The notes beneath the pieces are model-generated. The model was not told where the DNA came from. It searched no databases and saw nothing but the letters and a program-made list of their open reading frames with translations. A stretch of DNA of 37,061 nt, from contig JAOZUO010000006.1 of assembly GCA_029938605.1 (NCBI GenBank), forward strand, positions 26,859 through 63,919, in the 5' to 3' direction. Shown in pieces: positions 24,201 through 30,853 of the stretch. The first letter of the stretch is position 1. Every line of letters starts with the position of its first letter. This DNA is from Deltaproteobacteria bacterium (GTDB lineage Bacteria; Myxococcota_A; Polyangia; HGW-17; JAJRWW01). The translations under genes and the position numbers were made by a program.

Positions 24201-26839
24201 GCTTCCTGTTCCTTGCTGCGCAGCGCCAGACTCACCACCACGGCGGTCAAGGCCACCAGGGTCAGCACCGCCACGACCGTGGCGAGCAGCAGCTTGCGAC
24301 GCCGAGCGCGCCGCTGCTCGCGGTGCTGACCGGCCTCCAGGAACGTATTTACTCTCCCCGGGAGGGTGGCACAGCGGTGGGCCTGACGCAGCCCATCGGC
24401 GAGGGCGGTTCCGCGCCAGACCTCGTGCTCCAGTTGTCCTCGTTTCTGCCACAGGGTGGCGGCTTGTCCCACCTCATCGAGGAAGGCGCGCTCCTCCCGG
24501 CTCTCCTCGAGCCAACGGGCGAGACGACTCCAGGCGCGGATGAGGGACTCGTGCACCAACTCCAGCTCCGCCTCCTGCCTCCCCTTGCGGGTGATTACGA
24601 TGCGCTCCCGGGTCAAGCGTTCCAGGACGTCGGGGGCCTGATCTCCCAGGCCTTCGGTGAGCTCGCTTCGGGGGCACACCTGCCGGGTGGACTCCGGCGT
24701 CACAAGTCGCAGCAGGAGTCGGCGCGCCACGTCCACCTGTGGGGGGGTCATACCCTTGAGGACACCGTCGGCGTGGCGGGCCAAGGCGCCGACCACACCG
24801 CCGATGGATGCGTAGGCATGGCGTGTGAGCCGGTTGGTTTTTCGATCCCGTTTCTGCCAGAGCTGCTGGGCTGCAAACTGCAGCAGCGGCAGGGCCGCCG
24901 GCTCATGGCGAACCGCGGCCACCATCTCCCGCGGCAGGTCATCGTCCTCGAAGGAATAGCCGAGAGTGGCCAAGGGCTCTGTGAGGGTACCGACCAGGGC
25001 GTCGGTGTCCGGAGGCCCGAGAACGGCCACCCGCCCCAGGACTTCCCGGGCCTCGGCCCCCTCTGCGAGGCGCCAGAGGAAATCGTCCCGCAGGGTGAAC
25101 ACCACGCGCACAGGGCTGGCAGGGTCGTCGGCCGCCGTACAGAGCGCTTGCATGAAGGCCCGGCGGATCGATTTGTCCGCGACGAGGGTGTAGAGCTCCT
25201 CAAGCTGGTCCACCAGCAGCAGTACGCGACACTGCTCGGTCTCGGCCAACTCGCCCAGGGTCACGGCCAGCCGCTGGGGGTGCTGCCGTAACGTTTCAGC
25301 GAGCTGAGATGCGGCGGTCCCCAGAACGGTCGCTCCCTCTTGTACCGCATCCGTGGGTGGACGCTCTGGTGCATTCTCCTCCGGACCCGGGGCCGGCTGG
25401 GGCATTGGGAGGGTGTCTTTTCCATCGTACGGGGATGAGGCGACACCCAAGGCTCCTAGGGAGAGGCGCTGAATTGGCCTGGAGATGTCCCCGGCAAAGT
25501 CCGATAGCTGGAGGGTGTCACTGTCAGCCGAGAAGAGCCGGTTGGCCAGGGTCTGAAATGGCGTGGACCCCGGTCGCATGCGGATCACCAGCCAGCGACC
25601 GTACTCCCGTAGGCGTGGGATAACCCCCGCCTGGACGAAGGAGCTCTTGCCGGCTCCCGACGGCCCGACTACGGGCAACACGGGCTCCTGGCGGATCCGC
25701 TCGATGAAGGCACCCACCTCCTCTTCCCGGCCGAAAAACAGGTGGGCGTGGCGCTCCTGAAAAGGCAGGAGCCCGCGAAAGGGCGACTCGTCAGCGGTGG
25801 GGCGTCGTTCGATGTCGGCCAGCAGCCGTTGGAGAGCATTGACGACCTGGTCTGCCGTGGGGCGATCTGCGGGTTTTTTCCGCACGCAGGCGTCGACGAG
25901 ATCCACCAGGTTGGGAGGAAGGTTCACGCCGCTCGCGCCCAGGCTCGGCAGCGGGGTCTCGTCCGAGGCCGCCGCCCACACGGCGTTCAGATCCAGATCC
26001 TCGAAGGGATGGGTCCCCGAAAACACCTCACCGAGGATCAACCCCAACGCCCAGATGTCCGAAGCGGACTCGGCCATTTGGAACCACTGCTCTGGAGACA
26101 TGTACGCCGGGGTGCCCTGGATCCCCATGGCCTGGGTTTGGAAGAGGTTGTCCGCGTCAGTCGTATTCGCGTCGGTCGCAGCCGCGTCGGTCGTCGCCGC
26201 ATCGGTCGCCGCCGCGTCGGGAACGGGCCGGTGGTCCTCCGACGTCGGCACGCCCTCCACCCTTTTCGCCAGACCGAAGTCCAACACCCGGATCCTACCG
26301 TCCCGGGGGATAAATACGTTCTCCGGCTTCAGGTCGCGATGCAGGACCCCGTGCCGGTGCGCCTCAGCCAGCCCCTCGGCCATGGCGAGCGCCACCCGCA
26401 GTCCTTGTTTGAGCCCCGGTGGCTCCTCATCCAGGCGTTGGGCGAGGGTCTCGCCCTCCAGGAACTCCAGAGCAACATAAGGCATTGAGTCGTACTGACC
26501 CACGCCGTAGACGGTGATGATGTGTGGGTGGCTGAACCTCGCCGTGAGGCGGGCCTCCCGCAGGAATCGATCCCGCGCCTCGGGGAGCCGCAGAGCGCTG
26601 GCCAGCACGATTTTGAGGGCCACCCGCCGCCCCAGCTCCGTGTCTCGTGCCAGGTACACCTCGCCCATGCCGCCCCGCCCGATCTGCCGGATCACCTTAT
26701 AGTGATCCACCATGGTGCCGGGCTGAAGCACGGGGGATTCGGCGTTGTTCTTGTGGGGAGCGTCCATTCGGTTGTTGTGGCTGTTGTTATTGTTGCTGGT
26801 GTTGCCAGTGAATTGTCCACGAGTCGAAACCTGGAACAT
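21269..26839 (-). CDS. Ser/Thr protein kinase - STAND NTPase - WD40 signalling giant
   Basis: 1856 residues. The kinase (about 47-341) has GRGGMGEVY, Lys76 in VALKIV, HRDLKPEN (167-174) and DFG (187-189), with a roughly 37-residue Thr/Asp/Ala repeat insertion in the activation segment before GTPAYMSPE. An nSTAND1 NTPase follows: FFGREEEV, Walker A GPSGAGKSS (392-400), Walker B RVLLLVDQLEE (538-548). Then come a transmembrane helix (about 849-873), a coiled coil with the repeat LRQRTEA, and 14 consecutive WD40 repeats (about 960-1545), enough for two seven-bladed propellers. A third, degenerate propeller-like region follows a TPTP linker, closing with CKLMNAVWKEIPILWK. The propellers are probably periplasmic if the helix spans the membrane. 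No good RBS was found at ATG 26839; Met25 (26767) is an alternative. Such kinases are typical of Myxococcota; substrate unknown. Confidence 0.93.
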   Translation of the reverse strand: MFQVSTRGQFTGNTSNNNNSHNNRMDAPHKNNAESPVLQPGTMVDHYKVIRQIGRGGMGEVYLARDTELGRRVALKIVLASALRLPEARDRFLREARLTARFSHPHIITVYGVGQYDSMPYVALEFLEGETLAQRLDEEPPGLKQGLRVALAMAEGLAEAHRHGVLHRDLKPENVFIPRDGRIRVLDFGLAKRVEGVPTSEDHRPVPDAAATDAATTDAAATDANTTDADNLFQTQAMGIQGTPAYMSPEQWFQMAESASDIWALGLILGEVFSGTHPFEDLDLNAVWAAASDETPLPSLGASGVNLPPNLVDLVDACVRKKPADRPTADQVVNALQRLLADIERRPTADESPFRGLLPFQERHAHLFFGREEEVGAFIERIRQEPVLPVVGPSGAGKSSFVQAGVIPRLREYGRWLVIRMRPGSTPFQTLANRLFSADSDTLQLSDFAGDISRPIQRLSLGALGVASSPYDGKDTLPMPQPAPGPEENAPERPPTDAVQEGATVLGTAASQLAETLRQHPQRLAVTLGELAETEQCRVLLLVDQLEELYTLVADKSIRRAFMQALCTAADDPASPVRVVFTLRDDFLWRLAEGAEAREVLGRVAVLGPPDTDALVGTLTEPLATLGYSFEDDDLPREMVAAVRHEPAALPLLQFAAQQLWQKRDRKTNRLTRHAYASIGGVVGALARHADGVLKGMTPPQVDVARRLLLRLVTPESTRQVCPRSELTEGLGDQAPDVLERLTRERIVITRKGRQEAELELVHESLIRAWSRLARWLEESREERAFLDEVGQAATLWQKRGQLEHEVWRGTALADGLRQAHRCATLPGRVNTFLEAGQHREQRRARRRKLLLATVVAVLTLVALTAVVVSLALRSKEQEARLQRDRARVQQAEALRQRTEALRQRTEALREGARSALARGAFLEAKSKLRGALEARDTTLARSLWWRFSWNPLLWKKPTSAHLYSVSFAPDGRSLALGSMDQTVQLIDLDTGLERVLRGHRDQVYTVTYSKDGRHLASGTWSGEVILWDVSSGKGRTLARSGGGWGLAFSPDGRLLVSGGSAPEVQLLDVATGQSRGRLVGHQKSIYAVAFSPNGRIIATASMDKTVRLWDVETKQSLAVLRGHGGIVTRVTFSPDGRLLVSSSTDRTVRIWNVKHRRLRTVLSGHRGAVYGVSFSPDGKVLATGSHDLMVRLWRVADGVLLGRFEGHTARLWDVAFSPDGKVLASVASDRSMRLWKVAQAPKDFIASGHTSSVVGVTFSPDGASLATAGHDRSVRVWDRRQGRVLMVLTGHTAPVNSVTYDRTGRLLATTSDDQTIRVWDLASRKIKMVIRGHTAPTFGIRFSHDGRTLISTSGDKTVRLWETTTGRALAVLRGHRSLVVGLDLSPNGRRIASIDTGGETRIWDLATRRQRGVYRGHSTSTCGVAFSPDAHFLVTTNGDKPVRVWDLKTSGHKDLGRHSMRVYRAVFHPDGRKVATSCADGVARIWDRTRNTALMLRGHRGEVNHLAFSPNGRHLATTGDDNTVRLWNARTGAPMWRAPLLLRSTLELCTHRGWIRLAPSTNTNTPTPPKTPTPRWRRAVATEARLADATSNETRLCLVTHSGDLQHWDMGKDRRLAIRSPKLPRAARLMALWNGCVTLSQGVLRYHQGGGPATILKKQVTAISAEPGNDPQTTSSVTELLVASGGQIHHFNAKGRIGTPLPGGRGVTALARVRRWIVLGFKDGGMELVPTGRRSKAPTFSFESTPASAVVTLAPGPRGTIIAGYGNGAFGIWSVKNGARLVTDRLHGPVIHLLLRGQHLFAVSELGDLRTLDLSAFHTPYCKLMNAVWKEIPILWKGGVPVRSAPPPKHRCRRP
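26150..26215 (-). repeat. In-frame repeat encoding ATDA/TTDA in the kinase activation segment
   Basis: Degenerate 12- to 15-bp units (GTCG-CNGCCGCGTCG type on the + strand) encode four to five copies of (A/T)TDA between the DFG and SPE motifs of the kinase. The unit is low-complexity and contains many Thr, possible autophosphorylation sites. Confidence 0.75.
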
Positions 26840-26846
26840 AGCATAT

Positions 26847-26855
26847 TTGATATAC
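26847..26855 (+). promoter_or_regulatory. Extended -10 promoter for manA
   Basis: TGATATACT (26847-26855) is an extended -10 (TGnTATACT). No -35 is visible at 17-18 nt, as allowed for this class. Predicted leader is about 44 nt to ATG 26906. The same AT-rich patch would cover the 5' end of the divergent kinase gene. Confidence 0.5.
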
Positions 26856-26905
26856 TCGCCGGGTGCCAGACGACGACCATGACGACCATGACGACGGGAG
26901 AATCC

Positions 26906-27967
26906 ATGAAGCCACTTCTGTTGCGAGCCGATAATTTTACGCCGCCCACACGGACGCCCTGGGGAGGGCGGAAGATCCTGGAGCGATACAAGACGGGGCT
27001 CGGCCTTGGTGGGGGGGAGCCGGTGGTGGGGGAGGCCTGGGAGGTGTCGGTGGAGCCGGATTTTCCCAGTCGCCTGGTGGGCGGAGACGGTGGCGTCGAA
27101 GTCACCCTGGCCGACACCATCGCCGGGGCGCCCGTGGACTGGCTTGGCGCCGAGGTGGCCGCGCGGTACGGCGGGCAGACGCCGCTGCTGGTGAAGCTGT
27201 TGGATTCAGCCGACAACCTCTCGGTGCAGGTGCACCCGGCCGACGGGGACCCGGGGCTGGCCCATGGAGAGTCCGGGAAGCCGGAGTCCTGGCTGGTGCT
27301 GGAGGCCGATCCGGGGGCCGGGCTCTATCTGGGTTTCGCCGACGGCGTGGGGCGAGGGGAGGTGGAGCGGTGCATCTCCGAGGACGGGCCGCTCGATGAG
27401 CTGCTAAACTTCGTGGAGGTGGAGCCCGGGGATGTGTTCGTGATTGGGGCCGGGTCGGCTCATGCCATTGGGCGAGGGGTGACCCTGGTGGAGCCGCAGT
27501 TCGTGGCGCCGGGCCGGCGCGGCATCACCTATCGCTACTGGGACTGGAACCGGCGCTACGACGCCCAGGGCCACTTGGATCCCGCGGGGGAGCCGCGCGC
27601 CTTGCACCTGGCTCGGTCCCTGGAGGTCACCGACTGGGAGGGGCCACGGGGCGAGGCGTTTGTAGCGCAGTGCCGGCCCCGGATCCCGGTGCTCGAGTCG
27701 GGCGATGTGACCCGGCGGCGCCTGGTGGGGTGGGAGTGGTTCGTGGTGGAGCAGTGGCAGGGAGATGGCGTACTCAAGGTGGATCCCGTCGATACCCTGT
27801 GGGCCATCACCTGCGTGGGAGGGCGCGCGGTGGTGACCGCTGGAGATGGGGAGGTGCTGGTGCGCTGCGGCGAGAGCTGTGTGGTGCCTGCCGCGGCGGG
27901 TGCGCTGGAGGCGCGCTTGGAGGGAGGCTCCCTCATCGCCACCCGCTCTTCCGTAGGAGGCGCCTGA
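26906..27967 (+). CDS. manA: Mannose-6-phosphate isomerase, class I
   Basis: 353 residues from ATG 26906, with GGGAG five bases upstream; the longer open frame overlaps the divergent kinase. It interconverts mannose-6-phosphate and fructose-6-phosphate in the cytosol and feeds GDP-mannose and glycan synthesis. Zinc ligands of the cupin fold are in place: Gln108 and His110 (VQVHP), Glu127 (GKPESW) and His186 (AGSAHAIG); Arg210 in GITYRYWDWNR matches the catalytic arginine block. The length fits the short (Bacillus YvyI-like) group, not the 390-residue E. coli type. It overlaps the next gene by one base (TGATG), so both are likely co-translated. It could supply sugar donor for the GT4 enzyme in this window, but the genes are not linked. 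Confidence 0.92.
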   Translation: MKPLLLRADNFTPPTRTPWGGRKILERYKTGLGLGGGEPVVGEAWEVSVEPDFPSRLVGGDGGVEVTLADTIAGAPVDWLGAEVAARYGGQTPLLVKLLDSADNLSVQVHPADGDPGLAHGESGKPESWLVLEADPGAGLYLGFADGVGRGEVERCISEDGPLDELLNFVEVEPGDVFVIGAGSAHAIGRGVTLVEPQFVAPGRRGITYRYWDWNRRYDAQGHLDPAGEPRALHLARSLEVTDWEGPRGEAFVAQCRPRIPVLESGDVTRRRLVGWEWFVVEQWQGDGVLKVDPVDTLWAITCVGGRAVVTAGDGEVLVRCGESCVVPAAAGALEARLEGGSLIATRSSVGGA

Positions 27968-28974
27968 TGCAGCAGATCCGTGAACGAGCCCGTGAGGTAA
28001 TGCAGGGGAAGTGCCGGGTCTGTCCGGTGTGCGACGGACGGGCCTGTGTGGGAGAGGTCCCGGGCATGGGGAGCCTAGGCACCGGAGCCTCTTTTCACAA
28101 CAACCTTCGTTCCCTGGCGAACCACCGGTTGGTCATGCGGTGCATTCACGACGTGGTGGATCCCGATACGCGGGTCACCCTGCTCGGTCGCGCGCTGCAG
28201 CTCCCGGTGCTGGCGGCGCCCATGAGTGGGGTGTCGTTCAACATGGGCGGCCTCGTCACCGAGCAGGAGTATCTGTCGGCCCTGCTGGAGGGGTGCGTCG
28301 CCCGGGGGATCCTCGGATGCACTGGTGATGGCGCCCCGGAGTTACTCACCGAGGCCGCCTTCGGAGTGCTCCACCGGCTCGCCGGCGCCGCCATCCCGTT
28401 CATCAAGCCCTGGGAGTCCGAGGAGCTGGTCGTGAAGCTGCACAGTGCGATTGAGCACGGTGCGCGCATCGTGGGAATCGACGTCGACGCCGTGGGGCTG
28501 GTGACGCTGCGCAAGATGGGGCATCCCGTGGCGCCCCGGCCGGCAGCTGCGTTCAAAGAGCTCATCGAGCAAACCCCCGCCAAGTTCATCCTCAAGGGCA
28601 TAATGACCGTGGACCAGGCCCGTCTCGCCGTGGATGTGGGAGCAGGGGCCATCGTGGTCTCCAACCATGGCGGCAGGGTACTCGATCACGTGCCGGGCGC
28701 CGCTGAGGTGCTGCCGGCCATCGCCGACGCGGTGGGTGGGGTGATCGCCATCCTCGCTGACGGCGGGGTGCGATCGGGGGAGGACGTGTTGAAGATGCTG
28801 GCTCTGGGGGCGGACGCAGTGATGATCGGGCGGCCCTTCGCCGTGGCCGCTCTGGGGGGGGGGCGTGAGGGCGTTGAGCACTATATCAACAAGATCTATA
28901 CGGAGCTCAAGGCGGCCATGGTGCTAACAGGCACACGCGCTGTCACCAACGTCACGGGCGACATCCTGTGTTGA
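27967..28974 (+). CDS. FMN-dependent alpha-hydroxy-acid oxidase family protein with N-terminal Cys cluster
   Basis: 335 residues. The TIM-barrel signatures of the lactate oxidase/glycolate oxidase family are clear: LPVLAAPMSG (79-88), FILKGIMTVDQARLAVDVGAGAIVVSNHGGRVLDHVPG (207-244) with FMN-contacting Lys210 and the base His234 plus Arg237, ADGGVRSGEDVLKMLALGADAVMIGRP (264-290). It should oxidise a 2-hydroxy acid or related compound using FMN. Unusual is the N-terminus, CRVCPVCDGRAC (Cys16, 19, 22, 27), a possible Fe-S or zinc site absent from classical members but, as I recall, present in some clostridial homologues. It is shorter than the usual 350-390. Coupled to manA by a one-base overlap. 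Confidence 0.9.
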   Translation: MQQIRERAREVMQGKCRVCPVCDGRACVGEVPGMGSLGTGASFHNNLRSLANHRLVMRCIHDVVDPDTRVTLLGRALQLPVLAAPMSGVSFNMGGLVTEQEYLSALLEGCVARGILGCTGDGAPELLTEAAFGVLHRLAGAAIPFIKPWESEELVVKLHSAIEHGARIVGIDVDAVGLVTLRKMGHPVAPRPAAAFKELIEQTPAKFILKGIMTVDQARLAVDVGAGAIVVSNHGGRVLDHVPGAAEVLPAIADAVGGVIAILADGGVRSGEDVLKMLALGADAVMIGRPFAVAALGGGREGVEHYINKIYTELKAAMVLTGTRAVTNVTGDILC

Positions 28975-28989
28975 GGCGGGTCCTATGGC

Positions 28990-29006
28990 GGGGCCTAAAA
29001 GGCCCC
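28990..29006. terminator. Hairpin between convergent genes
   Basis: GGGGCC (28990-28995), TAAAA loop, GGCCCC (29001-29006); a T-A pair can lengthen the stem to seven. It lies 16 bp after the oxidase stop and just before the stop of the convergent histidine kinase. No T-run. Confidence 0.5.
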
Positions 29007-29018
29007 AGAGGCTGAGCG

Positions 29019-30626
29019 CTACAATACACGGTGGAGGGCGGCGGCGAGCTCAGCGAGCTGGTAGGGTTTGGCGAGCACTGCCCGGAAGCCGTGGTCGGCG
29101 TAGTTGGCCATGACCGAGTCGCTCGAATATCCACTGGCCACGATGGCTCGCACGTCCTGGTCGATGGCGAGCATTCGCTGCACGGTCTCCCGGCCTCCCA
29201 GCCCATCGGGCACCTTGAGATCCAGCATCACTGCGTGGTAGGGCTTGGACTCGGCGATGGCCTGCTCGAAGCATTTGATCGCCTCCTCGCCGTCGGTCGC
29301 CAGGGTCACCTCGAAACTCAGGGTCTCCAGCATGCGGCTCGCGACCCGGAGGATCATTTCCTCGTCGTCCATCACCAGGATCCGCCGCCCTTCACCCGCG
29401 ATGCGGGCCACATGCTGCTCGCGCTCCTGGGTGGGAGTCAGGCTGGCCGGAAGGTAGATGGCGAAGACGCTGCCCGCGTCCGGGGCCGACTCCACGGTGA
29501 TCGTGCCGCCGTGGCGGCTGGCGATGGAGAAGGCGGTGGCCAAGGCGAGGGCTGAGTCTGTACTCTTGGGGTCGAAGTAGGGATCGAACACGTCGGCCAG
29601 CCGCTCCGGAGGGATGGTGGGACCGCGATCCTCGAAGGCCAGCTGCAAGTAGCAGCCGGGGGCCAGAGTGCCGTTGTCGGTGGTGATCTGCACGTTGCTC
29701 GCGCGGATGGTCACCGGCGCGTTCGTGGTGCCGGCCGACAGGGCATTGTGTAGAAGGTGCTCCAAGGCTTGGCGGACCTGGTTGGAGTCCACGTACACTT
29801 TCCAGAGTCCCTTGGGGAGCTCGACTGTCGGACGTTGGGCCCCCTGGGGTAGCACGATCTCTATGGCTTCGTGGAGCAGTTTGGTGATGCGGACGGTGGA
29901 TTTGATGGGCTCGCCGCCCCGGGCGAAGGTCAGGAGTCGCTGGGTCAGCTTGCGCGCGCGCAGGGTGGCCTTTTCGGCGTCCACGAGCACGGGGAGCACC
30001 TTCGTTTCGTGGTCACATCGGGCCTGGGCCACGTTCAGGTTGCCCAGGATGGCCGAGAGCACGTTGTTGAAGTCGTGGGCGATGCCGCCGGCCAGCAGAC
30101 CGATGGACTCAAGCTTGCGGGCCTTGAGCAGCTCGTCCTCGATCCTCCTCTGCTCCGTGAGGTCTCTCAGAACGCCCACGATTCCGCACGGGGTGGAGTC
30201 ACCATCGGTGAAAATAGACATGTTCAGCTCAAGGAGCACGACCTCCCCGGCGCGATTGACAAACCGGGTCTCCACACCTTTGATGTGTCCCTTTTCGAAC
30301 AGGGTGACCATGTCCCTGTTGGCTTTTTCGATGTCGTCTTCGGCGAGGATGTCGAAGCTGTTTTTGCCAATGAGCTCCGATTCGTGCCCAGCACCGAAGA
30401 GGTCGAGTGTCGCCTGGTTGACCTCCTGGATCACACCGACCAGATCCAATATGACGACTGCGACGGTGGACTGCTCCATGGCCGAAGAGAGACGGCACCG
30501 TCGCGCATCTTCGGTCTCTTGTCGATCCGCAGGGAGGTCGCGAGCGTGTTCGAGCTCGGCGACGCGTGCGTTGAGACGCCCAATCTCCGCGAGGAGCTCC
30601 TGATGGGGGCTGTCGTGTTCTTTCAT
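29019..30626 (-). CDS. PAS hybrid histidine kinase with eroded ATP-binding motifs and a receiver
   Basis: 535 residues. A short coiled coil (about 8-30) precedes a PAS domain (about 48-155, with VVILDLVGVIQEVNQATLDLFG and GVLRDLTEQRRIEDEL). The dimerisation domain has the phospho-acceptor His184 in GGIAHDFNNVLSAILGN. The catalytic domain keeps the N box (HLLHNALSAG, Asn294) but the G1 box reads EDRGPTIP where DxGxGI is expected, and the G2 region reads TDSALALAT where GxGLGLA(T/S) is expected, so ATP binding is doubtful. A complete receiver follows (Asp420/Asp421, phospho-acceptor Asp469, Lys520). There is no transmembrane helix: a cytosolic sensor. It may act as a phosphatase, as a phosphorelay acceptor or in a heterodimer. 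Confidence 0.9.
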   Translation of the reverse strand: MKEHDSPHQELLAEIGRLNARVAELEHARDLPADRQETEDARRCRLSSAMEQSTVAVVILDLVGVIQEVNQATLDLFGAGHESELIGKNSFDILAEDDIEKANRDMVTLFEKGHIKGVETRFVNRAGEVVLLELNMSIFTDGDSTPCGIVGVLRDLTEQRRIEDELLKARKLESIGLLAGGIAHDFNNVLSAILGNLNVAQARCDHETKVLPVLVDAEKATLRARKLTQRLLTFARGGEPIKSTVRITKLLHEAIEIVLPQGAQRPTVELPKGLWKVYVDSNQVRQALEHLLHNALSAGTTNAPVTIRASNVQITTDNGTLAPGCYLQLAFEDRGPTIPPERLADVFDPYFDPKSTDSALALATAFSIASRHGGTITVESAPDAGSVFAIYLPASLTPTQEREQHVARIAGEGRRILVMDDEEMILRVASRMLETLSFEVTLATDGEEAIKCFEQAIAESKPYHAVMLDLKVPDGLGGRETVQRMLAIDQDVRAIVASGYSSDSVMANYADHGFRAVLAKPYQLAELAAALHRVL

Positions 30627-30811
30627 TGTTCCAACACGTCGGTGATCGGGAGCTATCTGTGTTGCTCTCCGCGCCCTGCCGTCCTACCGACCCACCGATG
30701 CGTGTGCAGACTAACGATAGACCTTGGAAGTTGGGCTGGTCAATAAAAATGAACGGTATTCCGGGTTCGAACGGGCGTTCGATCGGAGGGGGGCTTCGAA
30801 CGGAGGGTGCC

Positions 30812-30853
30812 ATGGAAGCTGATGCGCTTATGGTATGCTTCCAAGACGCATGA
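30812..30853 (+). CDS. Possible leader ORF (MEADALMVCFQDA) coupled to the receptor gene
   Basis: Thirteen codons with a strong GGAGG (30802-30806) five bases before the ATG. Its stop TGA (30851-30853) overlaps the likely receptor start ATG 30850 (ATGA). The receptor ATG itself has no good RBS, so ribosomes may reach it by termination-reinitiation from this leader. Purely sequence-based; no composition hint of an amino-acid attenuator. Confidence 0.4.
   Translation: MEADALMVCFQDA

Noticed and set aside
29535..29630. Frameshift as the cause of the unusual G boxes
   Set aside because: Reading frame and flanking motifs (N box, FDPYFDPK, HGGTITVES, receiver) remain in register, so replacements are substitutions.
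30626..30853. 75-codon + open frame before the receptor as a full gene
   Set aside because: Its first half overlaps the start of the divergent histidine kinase and lacks an RBS; only the last 13 codons have one.
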